Positions 1 through 9,993 of a DNA stretch of 64,000 nucleotides are shown here, in pieces (the first letter of the stretch is position 1; each line of letters opens with the position of its first letter). A model generated the notes under the pieces. It had not been told where the DNA came from and searched no databases. It saw nothing but the letters and a program-made list of their open reading frames with translations. The position numbers were made by a program, and so were the translations under genes. The stretch covers positions 159,892 to 223,891 of the forward strand of contig WYBT01000004.1 in assembly GCA_011525785.1 (NCBI GenBank), read 5' to 3'. This stretch comes from Planctomycetaceae bacterium (GTDB lineage Bacteria; Planctomycetota; UBA1135; GCA-002686595).

Positions 1-680
1 CCTTCGAGCGCGAGCACGAGATCTAGATCACCGTCGCGGTCGACGTCGCAGAACTCGGCGTCCTGTCCGGTCGCGGCCTCGCGCGGCAGGCGCGTCGCGC
101 TCTCGTCGCGGAAGCCGCCCTTGCCGTCGCCGATGAGCAAGAGATCCTGCCCCGCGCCGCACAGGAAGAGATCGAGCTTGCCATCGCCCGTGATGTCGGC
201 GTGCGCGACCGCGTTGGCCTCGCTGTCGGGCAGCACGTCGAACACGCGCTCGAACGCGCCGCTCTCCGCGCCGCGGTAGTACTCGTGCACGTTCTTGCGC
301 CCGAGCTTGAGGTCGTCCTCCGAGGCGAAGATCAGATCGAGCCGCCCGTCGCCGTCGAAGTCGGCGATCGAGACGTCCTCCGAGTCGTGGCCTTGCGGGC
401 CTTGCCCCAGGCGCTCCTTTTCGAGCGGCGGCAGCAGGTTCGACGCGTCGACGAACTTCCCGCCGCCTTCGTTGCGCAGCAGCTTGTTGGGCAGGAACTC
501 CTGCGCGAGCACGAGGTCGAGATCGCCGTCGCCGTCGAGATCCGCAGCCTCCACGTCCATGCTGTTGCGCCCCACCGAATCCTTGGGCGGCAGGTGCGTT
601 TCCGTGGCGTCGCGCCAACGCACAGAGCCATCAGGTCGGAACGCGGCGACGACGAGCAGGACGATCAGGTGGTGCTTCAT
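1..680 (-). CDS. FG-GAP/VCBS repeat secreted protein (N-terminal part, cut by window edge)
   Basis: About 226 residues are readable from the ATG at 680 to the window edge; the C-terminus lies outside. A short hydrophobic signal peptide (MKHHLIVLLVVAAF) is followed by FG-GAP/VCBS-type repeats: DLDGDGDLDLVLAQ, DFDGDGRLDLIFAS, DITGDGKLDLFLCG and DVDRDGDLDLVLAL, spaced about 45-60 residues apart. Such DxDGDGxxDL loops bind calcium and build beta-propellers in integrin-like extracellular proteins. The protein is therefore probably secreted and could serve adhesion or cell-surface functions, but no catalytic domain is visible in this part. The gene is on the same strand as the symporter gene upstream of it, 79 bp away. 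Function beyond the fold class is unknown. Confidence 0.8.
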   Translation of the reverse strand, partial: MKHHLIVLLVVAAFRPDGSVRWRDATETHLPPKDSVGRNSMDVEAADLDGDGDLDLVLAQEFLPNKLLRNEGGGKFVDASNLLPPLEKERLGQGPQGHDSEDVSIADFDGDGRLDLIFASEDDLKLGRKNVHEYYRGAESGAFERVFDVLPDSEANAVAHADITGDGKLDLFLCGAGQDLLLIGDGKGGFRDESATRLPREAATGQDAEFCDVDRDGDLDLVLALE

Positions 681-759
681 TGGTGCGGCGGGGTTGGGAG
701 TGGACTCGCGCGGCGCTGGAGATCCTCGTGTAAGGACTCCGCACGAAGCAGCGCGCCGT

Positions 760-2505
760 TCACGACGCGGGCCGTCGCGCGAGCGCCCAGCCGAACACGA
801 ACGCGGTCAACGCGCCGATCGGCGAGAACCAGGGCCACGCTACGGGCGCCGCATCGAGGCGCGACAGCCACAGTGCGAGGGAAATGCCGCCTGCGAAGGC
901 CAAAGTCTGCGCGCCGAGCAGCGAGCGGCTCAGCGCAGCGCTGCGCAGGTCGGCGCGAACTCGCACCGCGATCCACGCCGCCAGCAGCGCGCACGCGGCG
1001 ACGAGCGAGGTGCTCCGCGCCCACGGCGCGTGCCACACGACCGAGAACACCATCAGCACCGACAGCGGCGCGCTCCACAGGTACCCGCTGCCGTCGATCC
1101 TCCCGCGCCACACGAAGGCGAGCGCGAACGCAGCGAGCAGCGCGCCCTGCGTGTAGCCGGGCATCGCGAGGGCCAGGTCGAGCACGTTCTTGAAGCGCGG
1201 GTCGCGCGCGATCACTTCGCAGGCGAGCGCCAGCGCGCACAGCAGCACTCCGAACACCAGCACGAGCAGCTTGGAGACGCGCAGCGCGCGGCGTTGCTCC
1301 TCGGGCCGATCGAGATCCGCGCGCCGCGCTCGCCAGGGCAGGTAGAACGCGCTCAAGCTCGTCTGCGAGAGCGCCGCGAGGATCGAATCGAGGCTCGAAA
1401 TGGCCGCAGCGAAGGCGCCCGCGACGATCAAGCCCTTCAACGGGCTCGGCAGCACCCCGACGATGAAGAGCGGGAAGATGCGGTCGGACTTCTCGGTGTA
1501 CAGCTCGAGCGCGCGGCCGCTGAGCGGGTGCTGCTCGTAGTAGGCGTAGAGCGCGAGCCCCACGCACGCCACGCCGCAGGTGACCAGCATCGATGCGTAG
1601 CTGGCCAGCATCGCCTTCTGCGCCTCGCGCACCGAGCCGCAGCAGAACACGCGCTGCGCCATGAGCTGGTCGGTCCCGAACACGCCCACGCCGACGATGG
1701 TGTTGGCGACCAGCGCGGCCCACAGCGTGTAGGCGATGGCGGGATCGGTGCGCAGGTCGAAGAAGCGCAACTTGCCGGCGGCATCGGCCAGCGAGAGCAC
1801 CTGCGACGCGCCGCCGTCGACCTGCGCCACCGCCGTGACGATCGAGGCCGCGATCGCCACCAGGAACACCGCGAACAGCACGGCGTCGGTCCAGATCACG
1901 GTGCTCATCCCGCCCAGGATGGTCCACACGACGCTGACGGCGCCGATGGCGCCGACGGACCACCACAGGCCCGGCACGCCGCTCGCCGCTTCGAGCGCGG
2001 CGAAGGGCTCGGCGAGCACGATCTCGAGCACGACTGCGGTCAAGTACACGCGCGCCGCCTGCCCGAGCACGCCGCCGATCGAGAACAGCACCGTGGTCAT
2101 GCCGCGCACGCCGCGGCCCAGCGTCGCCCCCATGTAGTCGTAGGGGCTGTAGATCTCGCGCTCGAAGTAGCGCGGGATCAGCACCAGCGCGACGATCCAG
2201 CGCGCGAGGAACAGCCCGATGATCCCCAGCTGCAGGTAGCTGAGGTCGCCGCCGTCCTTGAAGACCGTCGCCGGCAGGCTGATCAGCGTGACGGCGCTGA
2301 TCTCGGTCGCGACGATCGAGGCCGCGACCGCGTACCAGGGCAGTTTGCGGCCGCCCAGGAAGAACTCGCGGATGGTCGCGGGCTTGGAGCTGTTGCGCGT
2401 TCCGATCCAGTGGGTCAGCGCGAACAGCGCCGCCACCACAGCCCAGTCGAGCCAACCGAACGAGCCGCCCAGCGCCGTCGGCGGCGGCAGCGCGCCTTCA
2501 TCCAT
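760..2505 (-). CDS. Sodium:solute symporter (SSS family)
   Basis: 581-aa polytopic membrane protein with about 13-14 hydrophobic segments, the usual size for the SSS family (sodium-coupled uptake of sugars, inositol, proline and the like). Family landmarks are present: the segment LGGMSTVIWTDAVLF in the middle (the GG...TD motif) and AAAISSLDSILAAL (the A..S..DS motif of TM8 that forms part of the sodium site). The start is the ATG at 2505; an open extension to 2643 is rich in Arg and Cys and does not look coding. The start overlaps the end of the sugar kinase gene by 8 bp, so the two are probably co-translated, which suggests a sugar or sugar derivative as the transported substrate. The exact substrate cannot be read from the sequence. 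Confidence 0.9.
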   Translation of the reverse strand: MDEGALPPPTALGGSFGWLDWAVVAALFALTHWIGTRNSSKPATIREFFLGGRKLPWYAVAASIVATEISAVTLISLPATVFKDGGDLSYLQLGIIGLFLARWIVALVLIPRYFEREIYSPYDYMGATLGRGVRGMTTVLFSIGGVLGQAARVYLTAVVLEIVLAEPFAALEAASGVPGLWWSVGAIGAVSVVWTILGGMSTVIWTDAVLFAVFLVAIAASIVTAVAQVDGGASQVLSLADAAGKLRFFDLRTDPAIAYTLWAALVANTIVGVGVFGTDQLMAQRVFCCGSVREAQKAMLASYASMLVTCGVACVGLALYAYYEQHPLSGRALELYTEKSDRIFPLFIVGVLPSPLKGLIVAGAFAAAISSLDSILAALSQTSLSAFYLPWRARRADLDRPEEQRRALRVSKLLVLVFGVLLCALALACEVIARDPRFKNVLDLALAMPGYTQGALLAAFALAFVWRGRIDGSGYLWSAPLSVLMVFSVVWHAPWARSTSLVAACALLAAWIAVRVRADLRSAALSRSLLGAQTLAFAGGISLALWLSRLDAAPVAWPWFSPIGALTAFVFGWALARRPAS

Positions 2506-3604
2506 TCGCACGCGACTCCAGCAACGCGGCCGCGGCCGCGCCGATCGCCGGCGCCGCAGTGAGCGTCGAGATGCGCGTGACCCAGTGCACTCCGTGCAGG
2601 CGCCGCGCCTCGAGCAACTTGGGCGCGCAGGCGAGGAACGCACGCTCGAACGACGCGCGCGTGCGTTCGTCGCCGAGCAGTCGGCCCAGTCGCAGTCCGA
2701 CCACGACGCGGCCCAGCTCGTGCGGGCCCGGCCAGTTCTCCTCGAGCGGTCCGCGCGCGCGCAGCGCGATCACGCGCTCGACCACCAGGCGCGCGAGCGC
2801 GGCGCCGGTCTGCTCGAACAGCTTGCGCGCCGTGGGCGAGCTCTCGACGCAGTCCTCGGGGTGCGCCGGCTGTTCTGGCTCGAACTGCGCCCAGCGCGCG
2901 TTGATGCCGCGCGCCGAGAGCACGTCGTCATAGCTTTGCCAGGCGTCGGGGTCGCTCATCTGCCAGGCCTTGGGAAACCAGGTCGCCACGGACTCGAGCG
3001 CGACCAGCTCACCGCGCAACTTCAACGCCTCGGCGAGTCCAGTTCCGCCGCCGAGGTAGTACGCGCACTCCACTCCGCGCAACAAGCCCGCTTCCGCGTG
3101 CTCCTCGCCGAGCCCTGCGCACCACCCGTCGCCGTACAGGCGCACGAACGGCGCCGCGAGTTCGAGCCCCTCGCTGCGCAGCAACGTTTCGAGTCGCTCG
3201 AGGAACTGCGGCGCGCGCGGCCCGTGTCGCGCGAAGGCGATCCCGCGCTCGTCGACGGTCTTGACGCCCGGCATGGCGACGCCCACGAGCACTCGGGCCG
3301 CTCCGCGGGCGCGCGCGAGCTCGAGCACGCACGCCGCGGTGGTCTCGATGCGCTTCCAGGCCTGGTCCTCTTCGAGCGCGTCGAGCGGACCGAGCTCTGA
3401 GAAGGTTTCGACTCCGCGCTGCGCCGGCGTGCGCCAGGAAGCGGTCGCAGGCCAATCGCGAGCGACTGGCCGCGAGTCGGCGCGCAACAGGCGGCCCTCG
3501 GGCCGCTCGACGAGTTCGACCTCGAAGGCGCGCACTCCGCTCGCGCCGCCGTCCACGCCGATCAACTGCGTCGAGAGCGGCAGGTGCGGCAGGGCGGCGG
3601 GCAT
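2498..3604 (-). CDS. ASKHA (ROK/BadF-like) sugar kinase
   Basis: 368-aa protein beginning with an actin-like ATPase phosphate-1 loop (LIGVDGGASGVRAFEVEL). It then has VLVGVAMPGVKTVD and an acidic-loop region, RLYGDGWCAGLGEEHAEAG, where the Asp corresponds to the catalytic base of ROK or BadF-type kinases, followed by the adenosine-site glycine run YYLGGGTGLAEAL. The order and length fit a cytosolic hexose or amino-sugar kinase. The ROK zinc-binding cysteine cluster is not seen, so it may be nearer the N-acetylglucosamine kinase/BadF branch. It overlaps the downstream symporter gene by 8 bp, consistent with an uptake-and-phosphorylate pair. The substrate is not identifiable from the sequence. 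Confidence 0.72.
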   Translation of the reverse strand: MPAALPHLPLSTQLIGVDGGASGVRAFEVELVERPEGRLLRADSRPVARDWPATASWRTPAQRGVETFSELGPLDALEEDQAWKRIETTAACVLELARARGAARVLVGVAMPGVKTVDERGIAFARHGPRAPQFLERLETLLRSEGLELAAPFVRLYGDGWCAGLGEEHAEAGLLRGVECAYYLGGGTGLAEALKLRGELVALESVATWFPKAWQMSDPDAWQSYDDVLSARGINARWAQFEPEQPAHPEDCVESSPTARKLFEQTGAALARLVVERVIALRARGPLEENWPGPHELGRVVVGLRLGRLLGDERTRASFERAFLACAPKLLEARRLHGVHWVTRISTLTAAPAIGAAAAALLESRANG

Positions 3605-3652
3605 CGCCGCGTCAGAGTGCCGCCCATCCCCGGGCCGCGCAACCGGGCGTCC

Positions 3653-4600
3653 TCAGCCGAAGCGCCCGGTGACGTAGTCCTCGGTCTCGCGCAGGTGCGG
3701 CTGCAGGAAGATGTCGTCGGTGGGCCCGTACTCGATCAGGCGGCCCAGGTACATGAACGCGGTGTAGTCGCTGGTGCGCGAGGCCTGCTGCATGTTGTGC
3801 GTGACCATCAGGATCGAGTACGCGCCCTTGAGCTCCTCGATCAGGTCCTCGATGCGCCCGGTGGCGATCGGGTCGAGCGCCGAGCAAGGCTCGTCGAGCA
3901 GCAGCACCTCCGGCTCGGCGGCGATGGCGCGCGCGATGCACAGACGCTGCTGCTGGCCGCCCGAGAGACGCAGCGCGCTGTCCTGCAGGCGATCCTTCAC
4001 CTCTTCCCACAACCCCGCGCCGCGCAGGCTGTCCTCGCAGGTCCGCTCGAGCACGCTGCGGTCGCGCTCGCCGTCGATCCGCAGCGAGTAGACCACGTTC
4101 TCGAAGATGCTCATCGGGAAGGGGTTGGGCTTTTGGAACACCATGCCGATGCGCTTGCGCAGCTCGATCACGTCGACGCCGGGGGCGTAGATCGGATCGC
4201 CATTGAGGCGCATCTCGCCGCCGATGCGGACGCTGTCGATCAGATCGTTCATGCGGTTCACCGAGCGCAGCAGCGTCGACTTGCCGCAGCCCGAGGGACC
4301 GATCAGCGCGGTGACCTTGCCGCGCGGCACGCGCATCGAGACCTCGTGCAGCGCGTGCATCGCGCCGTAGTGCAGGTTGAAGCGCTCGATCTCCAGCACC
4401 GCTTCTTCGCCCGCCAGCCCCTCGTGGGTCTCCGTGACGTGCGGCTCGTTGCGCGCGATGGCGTCGAAGATCTTGGGCTGTCGCTGCGGTTGCGCGCGCT
4501 CGGGCTGCGGGTGTTGCATGGGCGGTTGCGGCAGGCGCCGCGCGGGCGCAGGGACCAGGAGGTCGTGCTCGTGTCCCGTGGGAGAGCGGTCGGCGATCAT
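3653..4600 (-). CDS. pstB: Phosphate ABC transporter ATP-binding protein PstB
   Basis: 315-aa ATPase of the high-affinity phosphate importer. Walker A is GPSGCGKST at residues 101-109, the signature is LSGGQQQR, Walker B is EVLLLDEP, and the H-loop lies in VTHNMQQA. The PstB-typical segment [15 protein letters not shown] is present. The family is usually about 250-270 aa; here an extra proline- and glutamine-rich N-terminus of about 65 residues precedes the ATPase domain. If translation began at the internal ATG at 4519 the extension would be shorter. The annotated ATG at 4600 overlaps the pstA stop (ATGA), typical of translational coupling. It is the last gene of the pstSCAB operon and couples ATP hydrolysis to transport by PstC/PstA. 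Confidence 0.97.
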   Translation of the reverse strand: MIADRSPTGHEHDLLVPAPARRLPQPPMQHPQPERAQPQRQPKIFDAIARNEPHVTETHEGLAGEEAVLEIERFNLHYGAMHALHEVSMRVPRGKVTALIGPSGCGKSTLLRSVNRMNDLIDSVRIGGEMRLNGDPIYAPGVDVIELRKRIGMVFQKPNPFPMSIFENVVYSLRIDGERDRSVLERTCEDSLRGAGLWEEVKDRLQDSALRLSGGQQQRLCIARAIAAEPEVLLLDEPCSALDPIATGRIEDLIEELKGAYSILMVTHNMQQASRTSDYTAFMYLGRLIEYGPTDDIFLQPHLRETEDYVTGRFG

Positions 4601-6339
4601 AATTGAGCTCCCTGGAAGCGACGACGCAGTCGAGCGCGGACCCAGATCGCGATCAGGTTCAGCACCACGACCAGCGCGATCAACAGCAGCGTGGTGGTGT
4701 ACACCATCGGCTTGGCGGCCTCGCTGTTCTGGCTCTGGAAACCCAGGTCGTAGATGTGGAAACCCAGGTGCATGAAGCTGCGCTCGGGGTGCAGGTAGGG
4801 AAACGTTCCGTCGAGCGGGAGCTCGGCGGCGAGCTTGGAGGCCCCCACCAGCATCAACGGCGCCACTTCACCCGCTCCGCGCGCCAGCGCCAGGATCATG
4901 CCGGTCATGATGCCCGGCATCGCGCGCGGCAGGACGATGCGCCAGATGGTCTGCCACTTGGTGGCGCCGCAAGCGTAGCTGCCTTCGCGCATCGAGCGCG
5001 GCACCGCGGCCAGCGCCTCCTCGGTGGGCACGATCACGACCGGCAGCGTCAGCAGCGCGAGCGTCAGCGCAGCCCACAACAATCCGCCCTTGCCGTAGGT
5101 CGGACTGGGCAGCTTCGCGGCGAAGAACAGCTCGTCGATGCCCGCGCCGATCCAGTAGCAGAAGAAGCCGACGCCGAACACGCCGAAGACGATGCTCGGC
5201 ACGCCGGCGAGGTTGTTGATCGCGATGCGCACGGCGCTGACCAGCGGGCCGGGGCGCGCGTACTCGCGCAGGTACAGCGCCGCGAGGACGCCGAACGGCA
5301 CGACCAGGATCGACATGATCAAGGTCATCAGCACGGTGCCGAAGATCGCCGGGAACACGCCGCCTTCGCTGTTGGACTCGCGCGGCTCGTCGAACAGGAA
5401 CTCCCTCACGCGCGAGGCGTAGACGCCCAGCTTGTCGCTCCAGCTCAGCCGATTGGCCGGAAAGGCGCGCACGATCTGGTCCAGGGCGATGACGCTCTGC
5501 ACGCCATCGACGGTCGTGAGCGTGATCGTTCGTCCGGTGTTGAGCGCCTTCAAGCGCTCGACTTGCTCGCCCGCGCGAGCCAGCTCGGCGTCAGCCTGCG
5601 CGACGCGCGTGGTCATCTGCTGGCGCACCGCCTCGGCCTCGCTCGAGCGCGCTCCGTAGCGCAGCTGCGCGTCGCGGATCGCCAGGCGCGCCTGTTCCTT
5701 GATCTTCGCGGCGGCGCCGATGTCGTTGGTCTCGATCGCGCGCCGTTCGCGCCAGGTCTCGCGCGCGGCCCGGTGCGCGGCTTCGAAGGCCTGCCAGACC
5801 TGCGCCGGTTCGCCTTCGGTGCGGACACCGTCGCAATCCAGCGCCGTCGGCGTGCCGAAGAAGCGGCCCCACTCGAGGCGCTCGATGGTGAGGATCCACT
5901 CCGGCGCGCGCTCGCTCGCGACCTCGCGTTCGGGCACCCAGCGAAAGTGCACGCCGGTCAGGTCGTAGTTGCCCGTCCGCAGCATGCGCCGCTCTTCGAG
6001 TTCGGGCCGCGCCGCGGGCGCGCCTTCGCTCGACGCCTCTGGCTCGGGGCGGAACGCTTCGACCAACGCGACCTCGCCGCCGATGCGCTCGCCGGAGTGC
6101 GTGGTGAGCTCGAGCACGGGCACGGGCCAGAACGTCGGGAGGCCGCGCGACAGCACCAGCCCGAGCAGTCCGGTGATCATCACCAGACACAACCCCAGGG
6201 CGCCGCCGGTGAGCCACACCATGGGCTCGCCGTGGGCGAAGAGCGAGGTCGCGCGGCGCCGGTTGCGGCGGCGGACCGTGCGCGCCGGCTGCGTCCTGTC
6301 CGGCTGCGGCGCGAGCGGCGGAGTGGAGAGCTCGTTCAC
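4597..6339 (-). CDS. pstA: Phosphate ABC transporter permease PstA (long form)
   Basis: 580 aa, about twice the classical PstA. A short cytoplasmic N-terminus (an RRRNRRR basic patch) leads into one TM segment (about residues 41-65), then a soluble insertion of about 220 residues. The latter half of the insertion is Ala/Glu/Gln/Arg-rich and predicted to be coiled coil. The normal permease domain follows, with the EAA loop in [20 protein letters not shown] and [18 protein letters not shown]. Long PstA and PstC forms also exist in some Gammaproteobacteria. The start is GTG at 6339, overlapping the pstC stop (GTGA); an upstream in-frame extension into pstC is only an open antisense-like reading of another frame. 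The function is the transmembrane half of the phosphate importer. Confidence 0.93.
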   Translation of the reverse strand: MNELSTPPLAPQPDRTQPARTVRRRNRRRATSLFAHGEPMVWLTGGALGLCLVMITGLLGLVLSRGLPTFWPVPVLELTTHSGERIGGEVALVEAFRPEPEASSEGAPAARPELEERRMLRTGNYDLTGVHFRWVPEREVASERAPEWILTIERLEWGRFFGTPTALDCDGVRTEGEPAQVWQAFEAAHRAARETWRERRAIETNDIGAAAKIKEQARLAIRDAQLRYGARSSEAEAVRQQMTTRVAQADAELARAGEQVERLKALNTGRTITLTTVDGVQSVIALDQIVRAFPANRLSWSDKLGVYASRVREFLFDEPRESNSEGGVFPAIFGTVLMTLIMSILVVPFGVLAALYLREYARPGPLVSAVRIAINNLAGVPSIVFGVFGVGFFCYWIGAGIDELFFAAKLPSPTYGKGGLLWAALTLALLTLPVVIVPTEEALAAVPRSMREGSYACGATKWQTIWRIVLPRAMPGIMTGMILALARGAGEVAPLMLVGASKLAAELPLDGTFPYLHPERSFMHLGFHIYDLGFQSQNSEAAKPMVYTTTLLLIALVVVLNLIAIWVRARLRRRFQGAQL

Positions 6340-8948
6340 AACTGGTACGCCCTCCGGCGGAAGCGCTGGCGCACCACCTCGGCGGCCGTGTTGACCACGA
6401 AGGTCATCGCGAACAGCGCTAGCGCGGCGAGGAACAGCGTGCGGTAGTGCGTGTCGCCCTCGACCGCCTCGGGCAACTCGACGGCGATGTTGGCCGACAA
6501 GGTGCGGAAGCCCGAGAAGATGTTCCACTGCATCACGGGCGTGTTGCCCGCGGCCATCAGCACGATCATCGTCTCGCCCACCGCGCGCCCCAGCCCGACC
6601 ATGACGGCGGAGAACAGGCCGCTCGCAGCCGTCGGCACGATCACGCGCAAGGCCGTCTGCCAGGGCGTCGCGCCGGCGCCGAGCGAAGCCTGGCGCAACT
6701 GCTCGGGCACGCTCGCGAGAGCGTCCTCGGCCAGCGTGTAGATGATCGGGATGATCGCAAAGCCCATGATGAAGCCCACCACGAGCGCGTTGCGCTGCGC
6801 GTAGGTGTCGACCACCGCGCCGCGCGGATCCCAGCCCAGCCCCGCGAGCAGCGCTCCGCAGGCGTAGGCGAGCAGGGCCGCTCCCAGCGCCGTGCCGGCG
6901 AAGCGTCCCAGGTCCAGCGCCGCGCAGCGCGCGCGCGACCAGTCGTGCGTGAAGTTGCGGATGGAGCGATCGAACAGACGCGCGGTCAGCGCGGTGCTCG
7001 CGATGGCGGCGAGCGGTAGCAGCAGCAGGAACCAGCCGGGGAGCGCGCCGCCGTGTCGGCGGTCGAGCCAGCCCTCGAAGCTGCCGCCGAACCAGGCCTC
7101 CTCGACCAGCGGTCCGACCAAAGTCCCCAGCCCCAGGCCCGCGGGGATCGACAGGGCGATCACGAGGAAGCGCTGCAGCGCCGACAGGCGCAAGGTCCAG
7201 CTCTGCGGCGCGAGCTGCCACAGGCGCGCGCCGAGCAGCAGAACGGTCGGCACGAGGTAGAAGCTCGCCAGCACCGCGGTCAGACGTCCCTGCACGAGCG
7301 GAGCGATCACGTTGCCGGCGAGGAAGCCCAGCACCACGCTGGGCAAGCTGGCCATGATCTCGATCGTCGACTTCACGCCGACGCGCGCGCGCGGCGCCAG
7401 GAACTCGCTCGAGTAGATCGCCGCCAGGAGCGCCAGGGGCACTCCGAACAGCAGCGAGTAGAAGGTCGCCTTGAGCGTGCCGAAGATCAGCGGCATCAGG
7501 CCGAACTTGGCTTCGAAGTCGTCGGCGCCGCTCGAGGATTGCCAGACGTGCGCGGGCGCGTTGTCGTTCTCGTACCAGATGGGACTCAGCAGCGACGCCA
7601 CGCTCGATTCGGGGTGCGGAGAGACCAGTTCGAACGACTGCGCCGCGCTCGCCGATTCAGCCAGGACGAGGTCTTCTCGCGGCGCGATGGCGAGCGCAGT
7701 GAGCGGTCCATCGCCTTCGAGGCGCGCGCTCGCGAGGAGCTTCTCGCTGGTGAGGAAGTAGAGCTGGAAGCTGCCGTCGGCTCGACCGACTCCGAAGGTG
7801 CGCGACGCCGGCGACGGCGCGATGCACGTCACGGCCGAACGGATCTCGGTGAACTCGTGCGCCTTGACCATGCGGGCGCCGTCGACCGTCCCCGCGTCGG
7901 GCGGGCGCGCGCGGAACCACGCGCTCACGTCGCCGAGCGAGTCGCCGACGAGCAGCGTGCGTTCGCCGAGGATCGCGTCCAGAGCAGTGATCTGCGCGCG
8001 CGGATCGGGCGTGAAGTCGAACACCTCGGCTTCGGCCGCGCTCGCCAGATCGCGCGCATCGAAACGCACGGCGCGTCCGTCTCGCCACACCACCAGCACG
8101 TTGTCACCGTTGCCGAGCAGGCGCAGCGCCATCGGCTCGGCGCCGCCCGGATCGGGACGGTACGGCAGCTCGCCGCCGCGGAAGCGCAGCGTCTCCTCGC
8201 CCGTCATCATGTTCTCGATGCGCTTGACCGCGCCGAGGCACAGCTTCCCGTCCTCGAACAGCGCCGCGACCAGCGCTCCGGTCTCGGTGACGTTGAGATC
8301 CAGGAGCCGCGGCGCGCTTGCGGACTCGTCGCTGCGCACGGCGAACGGCTCGGAGAGCGCGAAGCTCAACTGAACGCGCCGCAGTTGCCCTTCGGAGATG
8401 CGCTCGAGCACGCCGCGCTCGGAGCGCAGCCGCTGCCCCTGGGCGAGCGCTCGCGCCTGATCACTGACCACTTCGTCGTCGAGGTAGTCGACTTCGAAGC
8501 GCAGCGTGGCGAGGCGCACCGTCCCGTCGGTTCCGCCGCACGCGACCGTCGAGCTGCGCGCATCGATGGCCAGCGCTGCGGGCTTGGTACCCCCGAGCAA
8601 CTCGAACTCGTCGAGCAGCGCTCCGTCCGAAGTCTGCTGCACGCGCACGCGGCCGTCCGCGTTCAGTTGCCAGACCATGCTGGCGTACTCGTCCGCGCGG
8701 CTGTAGAGCACCGCGGACGCGCCCGGCGGCGCGCCGAGCTTCCCTTTGGCGTGCAGGTCCGCGGGCGCGAACAGCGGGATCACGACCCACACCAAGAACA
8801 CGCAGATCAGCGACACCGCGCCGATGGTCAGGGCGCCGCCCAGGGAGATCGCGAAACGGGCCACGCGCTCGGCCAGGATCACCGAGCGGCGCGTCTTGCG
8901 CTCGCGGCGCGCGCGCTTGCGGGGCGCTAGGGGTTCAGCGTCGACCAC
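6336..8948 (-). CDS. pstC: Phosphate ABC transporter permease PstC with large periplasmic domain
   Basis: 870 aa instead of the usual 300 or so. A basic N-terminus and one TM helix (about residues 33-62, ISLGGALTIGAVSLICVFLVWVV) are followed by roughly 380 residues of soluble sequence. This region has repeating short motifs typical of a WD40/beta-propeller (for example AIDARSSTVACGGTDGTVRLATL and AITALDAILGERTLLVGDSLGDV, each shortened here only by context). The ABC permease core occupies about the last 380 residues, with the EAA-type loop ASVPEQLRQASLGAGATPWQ and GLGRAVGETMIVLMAAGN. The second gene of the operon, 40 bp after pstS and overlapping pstA by 4 bp. Propeller-bearing PstC proteins are known in some proteobacteria; the role of the extra domain is unknown. 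Confidence 0.92.
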   Translation of the reverse strand: MVDAEPLAPRKRARRERKTRRSVILAERVARFAISLGGALTIGAVSLICVFLVWVVIPLFAPADLHAKGKLGAPPGASAVLYSRADEYASMVWQLNADGRVRVQQTSDGALLDEFELLGGTKPAALAIDARSSTVACGGTDGTVRLATLRFEVDYLDDEVVSDQARALAQGQRLRSERGVLERISEGQLRRVQLSFALSEPFAVRSDESASAPRLLDLNVTETGALVAALFEDGKLCLGAVKRIENMMTGEETLRFRGGELPYRPDPGGAEPMALRLLGNGDNVLVVWRDGRAVRFDARDLASAAEAEVFDFTPDPRAQITALDAILGERTLLVGDSLGDVSAWFRARPPDAGTVDGARMVKAHEFTEIRSAVTCIAPSPASRTFGVGRADGSFQLYFLTSEKLLASARLEGDGPLTALAIAPREDLVLAESASAAQSFELVSPHPESSVASLLSPIWYENDNAPAHVWQSSSGADDFEAKFGLMPLIFGTLKATFYSLLFGVPLALLAAIYSSEFLAPRARVGVKSTIEIMASLPSVVLGFLAGNVIAPLVQGRLTAVLASFYLVPTVLLLGARLWQLAPQSWTLRLSALQRFLVIALSIPAGLGLGTLVGPLVEEAWFGGSFEGWLDRRHGGALPGWFLLLLPLAAIASTALTARLFDRSIRNFTHDWSRARCAALDLGRFAGTALGAALLAYACGALLAGLGWDPRGAVVDTYAQRNALVVGFIMGFAIIPIIYTLAEDALASVPEQLRQASLGAGATPWQTALRVIVPTAASGLFSAVMVGLGRAVGETMIVLMAAGNTPVMQWNIFSGFRTLSANIAVELPEAVEGDTHYRTLFLAALALFAMTFVVNTAAEVVRQRFRRRAYQL

Positions 8949-8988
8949 GGGGCGCTCGCCAGTCGTTTGCGCGAAATTTCGAGCGTTC

Positions 8989-9993
8989 TCAGAGCGGTTG
9001 CTTGGAGGCCTCGAGGCCCACCGATTTCAAGGCCTGGCTCGCGACTCGCGCCGGCACCGGATAGTAGCCGTCCTTCACGACCACCAGCTGTCCGTCGCGG
9101 CTGAACATGTAGCGCACGAACTCGCGGCGCAGCGGATCCAGCTGGCTGCCGGGCTTGTGGTTGACGTACACCAAGAGGAAGCGCGCGAGCGGATACTCGC
9201 CGCTGTAGGCGTTCTCGGGTGTCGCCGCGATCGGCTCGGCGCCGGCCTTCTCCGCGAGCGGCACGGCGCGCACGTCGGCGGTGATGTAGCCGATGCCGCT
9301 GTAGCCCATCGCGAACTTGTCGGTCGCGACCGACTGCACCACCGACGAGGAACCGGCTTGCTCGCTGACCGAGTCCTTGAAGTCGCCGCCGAACAGCGCG
9401 TGCTCCTTGAAGTAGCCGTAGGTCCCCGACGCGCTGTTGCGCCCGTAGAGCGCGATCGGCTTCGAAGCCCACTCCCCCGTCAGGCCCAGATCGCCCCAGG
9501 TGACGATGTCCTTGTCGAGCCCGCCGTTGCGCGACTTGGAGAAGATCGCGTCGACCTGCTGCAGGGTCAGGGAGCGGATCGGGTTGTCCTTGTGCACGTA
9601 CACCGCGAGCATGTCGATCGCGGCGTTCAGGCCGACCGGCTTGTAGCCGTGGACCTTCTCGAACTCGGCCAGTTCCTTGTCCTTCATCGGCCGCGACATC
9701 GGCCCGAAGCTGGCGGTGCCGGCGACCAGCGCGGGCGGCGCGGTGGACGAGCCCTTGCCCTCCACCTCGAGCACCACATTGGGGTAGTGCTCCTTGAAGC
9801 CCTGCTGCCAGAGGGTCATCAAGTTGTTCATCGTGTCCGAGCCGATGCTCTTGACGCTGCCGGAGACGCCGTCGGCAGACTTGACGTAGGGCGTCAGTTT
9901 CTCGTCCACCGCGATCTTGTTCTGCGCCAGCAGCGGCGAAGCGGCGACGAGCAGGGCGGCCAGGGTGCGCAACAGACGGGGCAATCGGGGCAT
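8989..9993 (-). CDS. pstS: Phosphate-binding periplasmic protein PstS
   Basis: 334 aa, standard PstS length. A signal peptide (MPRLPRLLRTLAALLVAASPLLAQ) is followed by the phosphate-binding fold: KSIGSDTMNNLMTLW, VEGKGSSTAPPALVAGTASFGPMSRPM (phosphate-contacting Ser/Thr and Gly residues), and ALYGRNSASGTYGYFKEHAL. The start is the ATG at 9993, chosen for the signal peptide; the frame is open much further upstream but antisense to phoR, so that extension is rejected. PstS captures phosphate in the periplasm and delivers it to PstC/PstA. It is the promoter-proximal gene of the minus-strand pst operon and is divergent from phoR, so phosphate starvation control by a PhoB-type regulator is expected from family knowledge, although phoB is not in the window. 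Confidence 0.95.
   Translation of the reverse strand: MPRLPRLLRTLAALLVAASPLLAQNKIAVDEKLTPYVKSADGVSGSVKSIGSDTMNNLMTLWQQGFKEHYPNVVLEVEGKGSSTAPPALVAGTASFGPMSRPMKDKELAEFEKVHGYKPVGLNAAIDMLAVYVHKDNPIRSLTLQQVDAIFSKSRNGGLDKDIVTWGDLGLTGEWASKPIALYGRNSASGTYGYFKEHALFGGDFKDSVSEQAGSSSVVQSVATDKFAMGYSGIGYITADVRAVPLAEKAGAEPIAATPENAYSGEYPLARFLLVYVNHKPGSQLDPLRREFVRYMFSRDGQLVVVKDGYYPVPARVASQALKSVGLEASKQPL

Noticed and set aside
295..2562. A 755-codon plus-strand frame over the symporter gene
   Set aside because: Low-complexity Arg/Gln/His-rich antisense translation; the minus strand encodes a clear SSS symporter.
4597..7221. An 874-aa fusion reading of PstA extending into pstC
   Set aside because: The extra N-terminal part is a different frame of pstC and lacks TM segments. 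GTG at 6339 overlapping the pstC stop is the natural start.
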